Shown: positions 8,940 through 19,273 of the stretch, piece by piece
Numbering within the stretch: the first letter of the stretch is position 1
Layout: each line of letters opens with the position of its first letter
Notes under the pieces: generated by a model
What the model saw: the letters and a program-made list of their open reading frames with translations, nothing else
Told to the model about the DNA's origin: nothing
The model's database searches: none
NCBI GenBank assembly: GCA_964510855.1
Contig: CAZEDB010000004.1
Location: 25,216-89,215, forward strand
DNA: 64,000 nucleotides
Origin: UBA8828 sp964510855
GTDB lineage: Bacteria; Verrucomicrobiota; Verrucomicrobiia; Opitutales; UBA953
Reading direction: 5' to 3'
Position numbers and translations under genes: made by a program

Positions 8940-9563
8940 TTAGATGCGGCTTTCGCGCACAAAGATATAATCGTCGTCGAAGAGCGGAATGTCGGGCTGC
9001 TCGCCCGAATCAATGGCGCGCACGTCGATAATCCGGGTCTTAAGGCTGCCATCGGGCAACTTACGTCGTAAAACAACCGCAGAACGATTGCCACCACGAA
9101 GAATGCCTCCGGCAGCTGCCAGAGCCTTTTTAAGCGTAATGTTTTCCTCAGGGGGAATCGTCACTGCGCCCGTACGGCCCACAGATCCATCAACATAAAT
9201 GCGACGCTCAGCGTACCCACGGATTTCTAAGGAGACGACGGGGGACTTGAAAAATTGCACGTAGCGCGCGGCAAGGGCGGCTTGAGCTTCAGAAACCGTC
9301 ATGCCCGCAATCGCCACTAAGCTATCTTTACCGAGGAAAGGAACGTCAATGGTACCATCGGTGTTGATTCGACGCTCCACAAAAGTGTCAGCCTCATTAA
9401 TCACCCCAACTTTGACGAAATCGCGGGGCCGCAAGCGGTAAGAAACTCGCGTATCGGAGCCCTGGGTGAGCACCTCGGACTGCGTCACAATAACCTCGTC
9501 CGACGGCCCCGCGCAGCCCATCAACGAGAGGGTAAAGAGGAGGAGAACGGCGCGAGCAGCCAT
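8940..9563 (-). CDS. Wza-like polysaccharide export lipoprotein
   Basis: 207 aa. The signal peptide ends in a lipobox LMGC (Cys17). A poly-export domain follows (LRPRDFVKVGVINE, NTDGTIDVPFLG), then one SLBB-type domain (RIYVDGSVGRTGAVTIP to the end). It is shorter than Wza of E. coli, as is common for single-SLBB export proteins. It should form the periplasmic and outer-membrane part of the exopolysaccharide exporter with the Wzc-like kinase downstream. The short spacing on both sides supports an operon with the beta-barrel protein gene upstream. Confidence 0.92.
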   Translation of the reverse strand: MAARAVLLLFTLSLMGCAGPSDEVIVTQSEVLTQGSDTRVSYRLRPRDFVKVGVINEADTFVERRINTDGTIDVPFLGKDSLVAIAGMTVSEAQAALAARYVQFFKSPVVSLEIRGYAERRIYVDGSVGRTGAVTIPPEENITLKKALAAAGGILRGGNRSAVVLRRKLPDGSLKTRIIDVRAIDSGEQPDIPLFDDDYIFVRESRI

Positions 9564-9608
9564 AGAGTAATCAAACTAGATAGGTTTCAGAGTGCAACCA
9601 AGGGTAAA

Positions 9609-10861
9609 TCACCAGCGGAANNNNNNNNNNNNNNNNNNNNNNNNNNNNNNNNNNNNNNNNNNNNNNNNNNNNNNNNNNNNNNNNNNNNNNNNNNNNNNNN
9701 NNNNNNNNNNNNNNNNNNNNGGACTTCAATGTCGGAAGAAGTGCGGATGAAGTTAAAGGGATTAAGCGGATCCGGGTTAAAGGAATCGACCGAGGAATTG
9801 CTGTAATTTAAACGGAAGAATGAGCGTACCGCCTCGGAATTATTGAAGTTCAAGTCATAGGCGATGCGGAAGGCATCGGAAAGACCCCCGGTAGGCGAAG
9901 CGGAGGCATCTTGGGAGAAGGTAAGGGACTGGTCCATTTTTTCGGTCAGCATGTGGCTGGCCCGCAGCGAATAGGAAGGGCTTTGCTTGGAGAACGCTTT
10001 GGACTGGTACGAGGAATCGAGGAAACCGACCTTAAATTCGTAATCAAGTTTGTCGGAAGCCGCGTAGTTTACGGTCAGTCCATAATACTTTCGGTCTAAG
10101 GTATCGTTAACCACACCTGCGCCAAGATTGCCGCGAGCAGGACTTAAATCCGTCTCACCAAATTCAAGATCTGCCGCAGCGGAGATTTTTTCACTGAACT
10201 TGTAACGCGCGCTGAGAGGAATAACCCAACCATCATACTCTTGGAGTCCAAGCGTATTGGCCACAGGAGCCGTAAGGGTATTATTGTCGGCATCAATATC
10301 CACCGGGTCATAACGGTTGGAAGTATGACGGACCGCGATGCTGCCTTGGGTGCGCTCGGTAAACTGGTAAGTAGCTTTAACTGACTGGGCGTAGTTGGTT
10401 TGGCGCACTAAGGAGCCTCCGAATGTAGCAAAAGCAGCGAGATCATCGGTGTTACGAGCACTCTCGGCGTAACTCGCACTCGCATCGAGTTTGAGGGGGC
10501 CACCCCCATCGTAGGCTAGGGAAAACTGGCCAAAATCTTGCTCGTCATCGAGCGTACGCAGGGCGGAGTTGAAAAAGTTACGGTAACGCCGCGAAATGTT
10601 AAAACTCCCCGTCAAAGGGAGATCTTTGCCGTATTGAAACTCTAGCCCTGGGACGACGTCATAAAAGACCCCGGAATTGGGCAATCCTCCGCCTGAGTTT
10701 TGCCGGTAAAAAAGGTTGTCGTCGAACTCAAGCCGGGCCTGCGCGGTAGCAAAAACATCGAGCTCGGAGCCCAAGCGAAGCATGGGGGAATCTATCCATT
10801 CTGCGTGGAGAGAAAGGGTAGATGCAGCGGCTAAAAAGACCGCAGATAGAGAGGACTTCAT
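9609..10861 (-). CDS. Outer-membrane beta-barrel protein, interrupted by an assembly gap
   Basis: Start ATG 10861, followed by a signal peptide (MKSSLSAVFLAAASTLSLHA). About 380 residues are readable, with alternating polar and aromatic strands typical of the large beta-barrel porins encoded beside exopolysaccharide export genes (for example LEFDDNLFYRQNS and YYGLTVNYAASDKLDYEF). The 100-N gap breaks the gene, so the frame after it is unknown. One frame ends at the TGA at 9611-9609 with Phe-Arg-Trp, a plausible aromatic barrel-end signal. Another runs to 9587. An outer-membrane channel for the polymer is an inference from context. Confidence 0.75.
9621..9720. other. Assembly gap (100 N)
   Basis: A run of exactly 100 N, the usual placeholder for a gap of unknown length. 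The two flanks share no repeat, so real sequence is missing inside the beta-barrel gene. Confidence 0.98.
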
Positions 10862-10910
10862 GCCGGTAAAAGGGTTAGGTATAAATGGTTCTGTTTGATT
10901 GTAAGGGCAA

Positions 10911-10938
10911 ATAAAAAGCCCCCTAAAAAGGGGGCTTT
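10911..10938 (-). terminator. Rho-independent terminator of the rpoBC operon
   Basis: A perfect 10-bp stem AAAGCCCCCT / AGGGGGCTTT with an AAAA loop (10915-10938). In the minus-strand transcript it is followed by a U-rich tail (TTTTTAT, sharing the stem's last T residues). It sits 24 nt after the rpoC stop codon and before the start of the beta-barrel gene. Confidence 0.9.
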
Positions 10939-10962
10939 GTAAAAAAACTGTCAATATTTACC

Positions 10963-13900
10963 TTACTTACCCGTGGGGACGACCTTGAGTTGGCGGTAGA
11001 GGGGGAGACCCGTACCGGCAGGGACGAGGTGACCCATGATCACATTCTCCTTGAAGCCAGTGAGGTAGTCCTTCTTCGCCATGGTAGCCGCATCCGTCAG
11101 CACCCGGGTAGTCTCTTGGAAGGAGGCCGCCGAGATGAAGGATTCGGTTTCCAAGGAGGCCTTGGTGATGCCGAGCAGGATTGACTCCGTCTCAGCAATC
11201 ATCGCGCCCCCGCCGTGCAGACGAGCATTCTCCTCCACCAGGAGGGTGCGGTCAACCTGTTCACCCCAGAGGTGTTCAGAGTCACCTGGGTCACTGACCC
11301 GCACCTTACGCAGCATGCGAGAGACAATGATTTCGATGTGCTTGTCGTTAATCACCACGCCTTGAGTGCGGTACACCTTTTGAATTTCGGTGATGAGGTA
11401 ATCCTGTACGCGCGACTGTCCGAGAATATCGAGAATGTCGTGCGGATCGATGGCACCATCGGTAAGGGGCTGGCCTTGTTTAACTTTTTCACCGGCCGCC
11501 ACCACGATGTGCTTACCGTGAGGAATGAGATGCTCTTCTTCGCGACCAATAGCGTCGACGACCACGAGCTTCTTCTTACCGCGCACCGAAGGCTCGAAGC
11601 GAACGGTACCGTCAATCTTAGCAATCTCAGCGGCATCCTTGGGAGGACGGGCTTCGAAGAGCTCGGAGATTCGAGGCAGACCCGCGGTGATGTCCTGCGT
11701 CTTTGAAGCCTGACGAGGAATCTTAGCTAGGGAGGAACCGGCCATAACCGCATCGCCGTCGCCGACTTCAACCCGTGCGCCTGCAGGGATGGAGAAGGTA
11801 GCTAAAGGCTTACCGCGGCCATCCACGATTTGCACCTGAGGATTCTGTTCGTCGGAGTGCTCAATCACGTACTTGAAGACCGAGCCTGAATTGTCGCGCT
11901 CTTCCGTGAAGGTTACTCCAGGAATCATGTCGAGGAGACGAACCTTACCCTCTGCATTCGAGAGAATAGGGGTGAAGTTAGGATCCCAACGGCAAATCAG
12001 ATCGCCCTTGGCAACCTTCTTACCGTCAATCGGCAAGGCAGCACCCGCCACCACGCGATACTCTTCGAGGACTTCGCCCTTGTCGCCGACGATACGGACG
12101 GATCCGTTACCATTCATAGCCAGGGCGAAGCCGCCATCGAGTTCAACGGTGTGCAAATCAACGTGCTGCACGCGACCACCCAAGCGGGCTTTAAGTTCAG
12201 GCGTCTTCAACTGCGCCACCCCACCAATGTGGAAGGTACGCATGGTGAGCTGGGTACCAGGCTCGCCGATTGACTGAGCGGCAATGATACCTACCGCCGT
12301 ACCGCGCTCGACTAAGCGACCGGTTGAAGGGTCGAGGCCGTAGGCGCGGGGAGGGATAGCATTGACGCGCATGTGGGTCAACGGGGAGAGAATCTTGACG
12401 CGCTCAATCCCAGCCTTCTCGATGCGGAGCACGGCAGGCTCATCAATGAGCTCGCCAGCCTTGACCAAGATTTCTGAAGGACTGAGAGGGTTGGCGACAT
12501 CTTCCGCCGCACAACGACCAAGAATTCGGTCAGAAAGCGGGAGGAGAATTTCGTCACCATCATAAATCGCAGACTTCCAGATGCCGTTGGGCAGACGGAC
12601 AGCAACGCGATCCACGCCCGCATCGCGCAGACGCGTGATACGTTCTTCGGTGAGCACCTCGCCAGCGCGAGCCAAGGGTTTAACCCCATCAGGGTTAACC
12701 GCATCGGTCGCGAGGTGACGTCCGAGCGCAAGGTCACCCAGGGTGATGATTTCGGAGTCAGGAGGGCCAACGGTATCATCCGTAACGATGACATCCATGG
12801 CGACGTCACACAACTTACGTGTCATGTAACCCGCATCGGCCGTCTTCAACGCGGTGTCAGACAGACCCTTACGGGCACCGTGGGTCGAGATGAAGTACTC
12901 AAGTACCGAGAGGCCGTCACGGAAGGACGACAAAATCGGCCGCTCAATAATTTCACCGGAAGGCTTGGCCATCAGACCACGCGCACCGCACAACTGCTTA
13001 ACCTGGGCTTTATTACCCCGAGCACCTGAATCCATCATGGCAAACACCGGATTAATAATCCAGCGACCCGCGTGACGGGGGTCACCTTTGCGCACGCCAG
13101 CAGGACGAGCGGATTCCGAGAGGGTGGTGTACACCGACTGGGCAATACGGTCGGTCGCCGAATTCCAAATTTCGACCACCTTGTTCCGGCGTTCTTCTTC
13201 GGTAATCGAACCGTCAGCAATGTCCTTACGGCACTTAGCCACACGGTCGGCAGCTTCGCGCACGACCTTATCCTTATCTTTAGGGAAGATCATGTCGCTC
13301 ACACCGATGGAGATACCCGCACGCGTCGCGGCACGGAAACCGGTTTCCTTAAGGGCATCGAGCACAGGCACTGTAGCCTCACCGCCTACGCGTTTGTAGG
13401 TGTTGAGAATCAAGTCACCGACTTGAGATTTCTTAACCGTGAAGTTAACAAAGCCCAATTCGCGCGGCCAGATGGTGCTAAAGAGCACACGACCCAAGGT
13501 GGTGACAATTACCGTAGAAGTAGCATCACCGTAAACGGTTTCGCGACCGCGATCAGGGTTACGTAAGCGCACCCAATCATGGAAGTGAAGCGAGCCATCA
13601 GCTTCGGCAAAGAGCGCATCTTCCACGGAATTGAAAAGTGGAATATGCGCATCCTTAGCCGGCTTAGTTACCGGCTCATAGGTGAGGTAGTAAGAGCCTA
13701 GGACAATGTCCTGCGAAGGGGTCAAGATCGGCTTACCGCTGGAGGGCGAGAAGATGTTGTTGGCCGCCATCATCAGGAGTTTGCACTCCATAATAGCTTC
13801 GAGGGAGAGCGGAACGTGCACGGCCATTTGGTCACCGTCGAAGTCCGCATTGTAAGCGGTACAGACCAAGGGGTGCAGACGAATCGCATCGCCTTCAATC

Positions 13901-15285
13901 AAGACGGGCTCGAAGGCCTGAATCGAAAGACGGTGCAGCGTGGGCGCACGATTGAGGAAGACAGGGTGACCCTTGGTCACTTCTTCAAGTAAGTCCCAGA
14001 CCTCAGGACGGCGCTCCTGGATATACTTCTTGGCGCTGCGCACCGTGTGCACGAGGCCGAGTTCCTTCAAACGCTTGATAATGAAGGGCTCGAAGAGGGT
14101 CAGGGCCATTTTCTTAGGCAGACCGCACTGGTTGAGCGTAAGCTCAGGACCAATCACGATGACGGAACGACCGGAATAGTCGACGCGCTTACCCAAGAGA
14201 TTTTGACGGAAACGACCATGCTTACCCTTAAGCATATCGCTGATCGACTTGAGCTGACGATCGCGGTCCTTAACGGGCTTACCGTGACGGCCGTTGTCGA
14301 GCAAGGCGTCGACGGCTTCCTGCAACATCCGCATTTCATTATGGATGATGACGTCGGGCGTCTTCATCTGAATGAGCGAGCGCAGGCGATTATTACGATT
14401 AATAACCCGGCGATAGAGATCGTTTAAGTCGGAGGTGGCAAAGCGACCACCTTCGAGGGGAACTAGCGGGCGGAGATCAGGAGGAATAACCGGTAAGACG
14501 GTTAAAATCATGAACTCAGGGCGCTTGGAAGACTCGAGGAAGCCCTGCACTACCTTCATGCGGCGGGCTACCTTCTTCTTAATTTGCTTCGACTTGGTAT
14601 TGCGGAGTTGGTCACGCAATTCTTCCACGGTGGTGGCTAAATCCATCTCGCGGAGCAGGAGCTGAAGGGCCTCAGCACCCATGCGAGCTTTGAAGGAGTC
14701 GGGACCGTATTTTTGTACGGCATTACGGAAGCCTTCTTCGTCGAGCAACTCCTTGCGTTGCAGACCGGTTTGGCCTGGATCCACGACCAGATACTTTTGG
14801 TAGTAGATAACTTGTTCGAGACTGCGCGTGGTCATGTCGAGCATGAGCGACAAGCGACTGGGCATGCTCTTGAGGAACCAGATGTGCGATACAGGGATGG
14901 CGAGGCGAATATAGCCCATGCGCTCGCGGCGAACGCGCGAGACAGTGACCTCAACGCCACACTTGTCGCAGGTTACATCCTTATACTTAACCTTCTTGTA
15001 CTTACCGCAGTAGCACTCGTAGTCGCGTACCGGACCGAAGATACGCTGACAGAAGAGGCCATTAGGCTCGGGCTTGAAGGAGCGATAGTTGATGGTCTCA
15101 GGGCTCTTAACCTCTTTGAGCCCTTTGGCTTTGCGATTACCAAACTCATCGACTTCGTCGAGTAGCTGGTCGTTGGTCCACGCAATAATTTCCTCGGGTG
15201 AAGCGATGGAAATCGACACCGAGTCGAAGGATTGCTCCCTCGATTCGGCGGCGGTGAACTCGGGCGTGTGCTCAGGCTGGATCAT
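10963..15285 (-). CDS. rpoC: RNA polymerase subunit beta'
   Basis: 1440 aa. The N-terminal zinc ribbon is intact (CYCGKY and CDKCG, residues about 92-111), and the catalytic motif NADFDGDQMAVH that chelates the active-site magnesium is present. The trigger-loop and bridge-helix region with GIIAAQSIGEPGTQLTMRT is well conserved. Odd point: the second zinc site is gone. The stretch that normally holds three clustered cysteines reads MRVNAIPPRAYGLDPST, and the fourth ligand position reads TDDTVGPP. It follows rpoB by 20 nt and ends the operon at a terminator. Confidence 0.98.
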   Translation of the reverse strand: MIQPEHTPEFTAAESREQSFDSVSISIASPEEIIAWTNDQLLDEVDEFGNRKAKGLKEVKSPETINYRSFKPEPNGLFCQRIFGPVRDYECYCGKYKKVKYKDVTCDKCGVEVTVSRVRRERMGYIRLAIPVSHIWFLKSMPSRLSLMLDMTTRSLEQVIYYQKYLVVDPGQTGLQRKELLDEEGFRNAVQKYGPDSFKARMGAEALQLLLREMDLATTVEELRDQLRNTKSKQIKKKVARRMKVVQGFLESSKRPEFMILTVLPVIPPDLRPLVPLEGGRFATSDLNDLYRRVINRNNRLRSLIQMKTPDVIIHNEMRMLQEAVDALLDNGRHGKPVKDRDRQLKSISDMLKGKHGRFRQNLLGKRVDYSGRSVIVIGPELTLNQCGLPKKMALTLFEPFIIKRLKELGLVHTVRSAKKYIQERRPEVWDLLEEVTKGHPVFLNRAPTLHRLSIQAFEPVLIEGDAIRLHPLVCTAYNADFDGDQMAVHVPLSLEAIMECKLLMMAANNIFSPSSGKPILTPSQDIVLGSYYLTYEPVTKPAKDAHIPLFNSVEDALFAEADGSLHFHDWVRLRNPDRGRETVYGDATSTVIVTTLGRVLFSTIWPRELGFVNFTVKKSQVGDLILNTYKRVGGEATVPVLDALKETGFRAATRAGISIGVSDMIFPKDKDKVVREAADRVAKCRKDIADGSITEEERRNKVVEIWNSATDRIAQSVYTTLSESARPAGVRKGDPRHAGRWIINPVFAMMDSGARGNKAQVKQLCGARGLMAKPSGEIIERPILSSFRDGLSVLEYFISTHGARKGLSDTALKTADAGYMTRKLCDVAMDVIVTDDTVGPPDSEIITLGDLALGRHLATDAVNPDGVKPLARAGEVLTEERITRLRDAGVDRVAVRLPNGIWKSAIYDGDEILLPLSDRILGRCAAEDVANPLSPSEILVKAGELIDEPAVLRIEKAGIERVKILSPLTHMRVNAIPPRAYGLDPSTGRLVERGTAVGIIAAQSIGEPGTQLTMRTFHIGGVAQLKTPELKARLGGRVQHVDLHTVELDGGFALAMNGNGSVRIVGDKGEVLEEYRVVAGAALPIDGKKVAKGDLICRWDPNFTPILSNAEGKVRLLDMIPGVTFTEERDNSGSVFKYVIEHSDEQNPQVQIVDGRGKPLATFSIPAGARVEVGDGDAVMAGSSLAKIPRQASKTQDITAGLPRISELFEARPPKDAAEIAKIDGTVRFEPSVRGKKKLVVVDAIGREEEHLIPHGKHIVVAAGEKVKQGQPLTDGAIDPHDILDILGQSRVQDYLITEIQKVYRTQGVVINDKHIEIIVSRMLRKVRVSDPGDSEHLWGEQVDRTLLVEENARLHGGGAMIAETESILLGITKASLETESFISAASFQETTRVLTDAATMAKKDYLTGFKENVIMGHLVPAGTGLPLYRQLKVVPTGK

Positions 15286-15305
15286 TGTAAGGGTGTGCGT
15301 TGGGT

Positions 15306-18300
15306 TTAGTTAGTGGCGCGGGGGGCTGAGGTCTCAAGACGGACGTCGAGACAGAGCGCCTGCATTTCCTTCATCAAGACGTTGAAGGACTGAGGCGTAC
15401 CGCTGACCAAGGTATTCTCGCCCTTGACCAACTGTTCGTAAATCTTGGTACGACCAGCAACGTCGTCGGACTTGACGGTGAGCAACTCCTGCAGCGTGTA
15501 GGCAGCGCCGTACGCTTCCAGAGCCCAAACTTCCATCTCGCCGAAGCGCTGACCGCCGTACTGGGCCTTACCGCCCAACGGCTGTTGGGTGATGAGGCTG
15601 TAAGGACCGGTTGCCCGAGCGTGAATCTTATCTGCCACGAGGTGATTCAGCTTCATCATGTAGATGTGCCCAACCACTACGTCTTGGTCGAAAGGATCAC
15701 CGGTGTGACCGTTAAAGAGCATGGCCTTGCCCGTTTCAGGCAGACCGGCTTCTTTAAGATATTCACGGATGCGCTCCTCAGGAATACCGTCGAAGATCGG
15801 GGTAGCGACCTTGAGGCCGAGCTTAGAACAAGCCCAACCTAAGTGCGTTTCCAAGACCTGGCCAACGTTCATTCGCGAAGGTACGCCGAGGGGATTAAGG
15901 CAGATGTCTACTGGGGTACCGTCGGGGAGATAAGGCATGTCTTCGACAGGAACAATGCGTGCGACCACGCCCTTGTTACCGTGACGACCAGCCATCTTAT
16001 CACCGACTTGCACCTTACGCTTAGTGGCAACGTAAACTTTGACGTTCTTGATGGCGCCACCTTCATCGATGCCCTGCTCAATCGCTTCGGTCTTACGCTT
16101 ACGCTCGGCGTCAAGCTCGTCGAAGCGGCGATGGTAAGCATCGAGAATGCCGCGAATCTTCATCTTCACGGGCGAGTCATTCATCTCGATAGAACGTGAG
16201 ACGGAGGCCAGACGGCGAAGTAAGGTCTTGGTGATCTTACGATTGGCGGGAATGATTTCCTCACCGTTTTCGGAATTACGAACGTCGAGAGGGATCTTCT
16301 CACCCAGCAAGAAGTTCGACAAGGTGTCGGTCATTTCCTCGCGGAGTTTCGACTCTAGGGTACGGTGCTCTTCGTTAACTTTCTTGAGGGCACGGCGTTG
16401 TTCAGCCGCATCTAGGCGACCGTCATCTTCGTCCGTACGGGAAGAGACCTTAACGTCCATCACGATACCATAAGTACCGGAAGGCACGCGCAGGGAGGTG
16501 TCCTTAACATCGCGGGCTTTTTCACCGAAGATGGCACGGAGAAGCTTCTCTTCGGGAGCGAGGTCACCTTCGCTCTTGGGTGTGATCTTACCCACGAGAA
16601 TATCGTCGGGTTTGACTTCAGCACCAATGCGGATGACGCCGTCGCGATTGAGATTGCGCAGGGCAATTTCAGAGAGATTGGGAATGTCGCGCGTGATTTG
16701 CTCAGGCCCCAGTTTGGTATCACGGGCGGTGACATCAAACTCCTCAATGTGAATCGAGGTGAAGGTATCTTGCTTGAGCATGCGCTCAGAAAGCAGGATG
16801 GCGTCTTCGAAGTTGTAACCATTCCAAGGCATGAAGGCGACGAGGACGTTACGGCCGAGCGCGAGCTCGCCCTTGTCGGTTGCGGCGCCATCGGCGATAA
16901 CATCGCCTGCCTTAACCTTTTGTCCAACCGCGACCATAGGACGCTGATTGAAACAGGTGGAATTGTTGGTTTTAAGGAACTTGCGCAGATCGTAGACCCA
17001 AAGACCTTTATCAGGATTGGAGCGGAGCTTGCGGTTATCAATTTGAGCCTGAGTCACTTCACCATCCTTGGTGATAATGATACGGCGAGCGTCGACTGAA
17101 GCCACGATACCCGTGTCTTCAGCAATAACAACCGTCTTTGAGTCCACCGCCACGCGATGCTCAAGACCGGTGCCCACGTACGGCGCTTCAGTCACAATCA
17201 AGGGCACGCCTTGGCGTTGCATGTTCGAACCCATCAGGGCGCGATTGGCGTCGTCGTGCTCTAGGAAAGGAATCAGACCGGCAGCCACCGAGACCACCTG
17301 CTGAGGGGAGACGTCCATGTAATCGACGTCTTGAGGGTCGAGCTCTTGAATGTCGTCACTGACACGGCAAGTAACGGGACCAATGAGGCGACCGTCTTTT
17401 TCCAAACCGGTATTAGCCTGGGCGACCTTGAAGCGTTCCTCTTGGTCGGCCGTCATGTATTCAACCCGGTCAGTTACTTTACCGCGAACCACCTTGCGAT
17501 AAGGGGCCTCGATGAAGCCGTAAGGGTTGATACGAGCGTAGGTTGAGAGCGAGTTAATCAGACCGATATTAGGACCCTCCGGGGTCTCAATCGGGCAGAT
17601 TCGACCGTAGTGCGAAGGATGCACGTCGCGCACTTCGAAGCCGGCGCGGTCGCGATTCAGACCGCCAGGCCCGAGGGCCGAAAGACGACGTTTGTGCGTC
17701 AACTCCGCGAGCGGATTAATTTGGTCCATCAACTGAGCCAGCTGACTACGGCCAAAGAATTCGCGAATAGCGTTACCAAAAGGCTTAGGATTAACCAGCT
17801 TCTGCGGGGTCAAGGAGTCAACCGACTGGTCATACTCATTGATGCGAGCCTTGACAGTCTTGACCACATTCTTGAGACCAGCACGGCACTGGTTGGCGAG
17901 CAACTCGCCGACGTTACGTACCCGACGGGAACCTAAGTGGTCGATGTCGTCGATGCGCAACTTACCGCGGCGCAAGGCGAAGAGCTGCTTGGTGGCCGCC
18001 ACGATGTCGTCTTTATCAATGGTGCGCGAACGAAGTTCGGCTTCGGCTTCTTCCTGCTTATTGCGGAAGGCTTTGCTAGCCTCTTGAGTGCGGTGAGCGA
18101 GTTTTTGGTTAAGCTTATAACGACCGACTCGACCCAGATCGTAACGAAGGGGATCTTGGAAGAGGCGGTGCATGTGCGCCTTAGCGCTCTTGGTATTGAC
18201 GGGCTCGCCGGGGCGAAGCTTGCGGAAAATTTCCTTAACCGCGTCTTCTTCGTTTTTAATCCCATTACCTTCGGTATCTTTACGCAGGGCGAGAATGATG

Positions 18301-19157
18301 GCACCACCGTCGGGCTCGGTGTCGTAGACCCCAATACGGGCTTTAGGACCAGAGGCAGCAAGCAACGCCTTAAGCGTGGCGGTGTCGAGTTTGTCGTACT
18401 GCTTCGCAATCGGCTTACCGAGCGCAACGTTGACTTGGTCGTCGGCGAATACCAAGCGGGCTTGGTCTTCGGGCGAAAGTTCAAGCGCTTGTTTTACCGA
18501 GAGCTCGCGCAATTCGTAGAAGAGCGAGAGGATGTCGCGGTCTTGGTTATAACCAAAGGCGCGCAGGAGGGTCGTTAGCAGGAACTTACGACGGCGACGG
18601 CGGCGGTCGAGGTAGACCCAGAGCAAGTCATTTTGGTCACACTGAACTTCGATCCAGGTACCACGGTCAGGAATGATCCGGAAGGCGTGCAGGAGTTTGC
18701 CGCTGGTGTGAGGGGCTTCCTCGAAGGCAATACCAGGGGAACGGTGAAGTTGGGATACAACCACGCGTTCGGCGCCGTTAATCACGAAGGAGCCGCGATC
18801 GGTTACCATCGGCAGATCGCCCATGGCAATTTCTTCGTCCTTGAACGAACCCTTCTCGACTAAACGAAGCTTGAGCAGGAGGGAGACCGCGTAGGTTGTG
18901 CCTTCGCGGATGCAATCGACCTCACTCATGCGAGGGAGATTTAAACTGTAGTCGAGGTACTCGAGGCGGAAGTTGCCGTTGTTGCTCTCAACCGGGAAGA
19001 CTTCCTTGAAGACGGCCTCGAGGCCAGCGTTCGTGCGCTGGGCAGGGGCGACGTCCATCTGGAGAAACTCCTGGAACGAGGTAATCTGATTCTCGATTAG
19101 GTTCGGGGGAGGGATAACCTCACGGAGCTTACCGAAGTTCTTGCGTTCGTTGGACAT
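15306..19157 (-). CDS. rpoB: RNA polymerase subunit beta
   Basis: 1283 aa. Conserved beta-subunit blocks are present throughout, including the rifampicin-pocket region: FGRSQLAQLMDQINPL, then ELTHKRRLSALGPGG. The residues equivalent to E. coli Asp516, His526 and Ser531 are the wild-type ones; the position matching Asn518 is Ile. The C-terminal part has KMAGRHGNKGV and GGKAQYGGQRFGEME, which contact beta'. It lies 143 nt after rplL, in a spacer with a strong hairpin, and 20 nt before rpoC. Confidence 0.98.
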   Translation of the reverse strand: MSNERKNFGKLREVIPPPNLIENQITSFQEFLQMDVAPAQRTNAGLEAVFKEVFPVESNNGNFRLEYLDYSLNLPRMSEVDCIREGTTYAVSLLLKLRLVEKGSFKDEEIAMGDLPMVTDRGSFVINGAERVVVSQLHRSPGIAFEEAPHTSGKLLHAFRIIPDRGTWIEVQCDQNDLLWVYLDRRRRRRKFLLTTLLRAFGYNQDRDILSLFYELRELSVKQALELSPEDQARLVFADDQVNVALGKPIAKQYDKLDTATLKALLAASGPKARIGVYDTEPDGGAIILALRKDTEGNGIKNEEDAVKEIFRKLRPGEPVNTKSAKAHMHRLFQDPLRYDLGRVGRYKLNQKLAHRTQEASKAFRNKQEEAEAELRSRTIDKDDIVAATKQLFALRRGKLRIDDIDHLGSRRVRNVGELLANQCRAGLKNVVKTVKARINEYDQSVDSLTPQKLVNPKPFGNAIREFFGRSQLAQLMDQINPLAELTHKRRLSALGPGGLNRDRAGFEVRDVHPSHYGRICPIETPEGPNIGLINSLSTYARINPYGFIEAPYRKVVRGKVTDRVEYMTADQEERFKVAQANTGLEKDGRLIGPVTCRVSDDIQELDPQDVDYMDVSPQQVVSVAAGLIPFLEHDDANRALMGSNMQRQGVPLIVTEAPYVGTGLEHRVAVDSKTVVIAEDTGIVASVDARRIIITKDGEVTQAQIDNRKLRSNPDKGLWVYDLRKFLKTNNSTCFNQRPMVAVGQKVKAGDVIADGAATDKGELALGRNVLVAFMPWNGYNFEDAILLSERMLKQDTFTSIHIEEFDVTARDTKLGPEQITRDIPNLSEIALRNLNRDGVIRIGAEVKPDDILVGKITPKSEGDLAPEEKLLRAIFGEKARDVKDTSLRVPSGTYGIVMDVKVSSRTDEDDGRLDAAEQRRALKKVNEEHRTLESKLREEMTDTLSNFLLGEKIPLDVRNSENGEEIIPANRKITKTLLRRLASVSRSIEMNDSPVKMKIRGILDAYHRRFDELDAERKRKTEAIEQGIDEGGAIKNVKVYVATKRKVQVGDKMAGRHGNKGVVARIVPVEDMPYLPDGTPVDICLNPLGVPSRMNVGQVLETHLGWACSKLGLKVATPIFDGIPEERIREYLKEAGLPETGKAMLFNGHTGDPFDQDVVVGHIYMMKLNHLVADKIHARATGPYSLITQQPLGGKAQYGGQRFGEMEVWALEAYGAAYTLQELLTVKSDDVAGRTKIYEQLVKGENTLVSGTPQSFNVLMKEMQALCLDVRLETSAPRATN

Positions 19158-19232
19158 GGCGGGAAGGGCTTGGTGCGGGCGGTTGGAAATGGGTTTACCC
19201 TGATAGCGGACAGGGTGGCCGTTGGTGAAACA

Positions 19233-19273
19233 GTGGGGGGCGGTTCAGACCCTTAGGTCTGGCCGCGCCCCAC
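19233..19273 (-). promoter_or_regulatory. Strong hairpin in the rplL-rpoB spacer
   Basis: GTGGGG pairs with CCCCAC at the base, then GCGG with CCGC, then CAGACC with GGTCTG, closed by a CTTA loop. No U-tract follows, so it is not a plain terminator. In E. coli the equivalent spacer holds a partial attenuator and an RNase III site that lower rpoBC expression relative to L7/L12. A similar role here is inferred from position and structure only. Confidence 0.6.

Noticed and set aside
18000..18600. Long antisense frames opposite rpoB and rpoC
   Set aside because: They have no recognisable domains and mirror the conserved sense genes; high-GC third positions produce such shadow frames.
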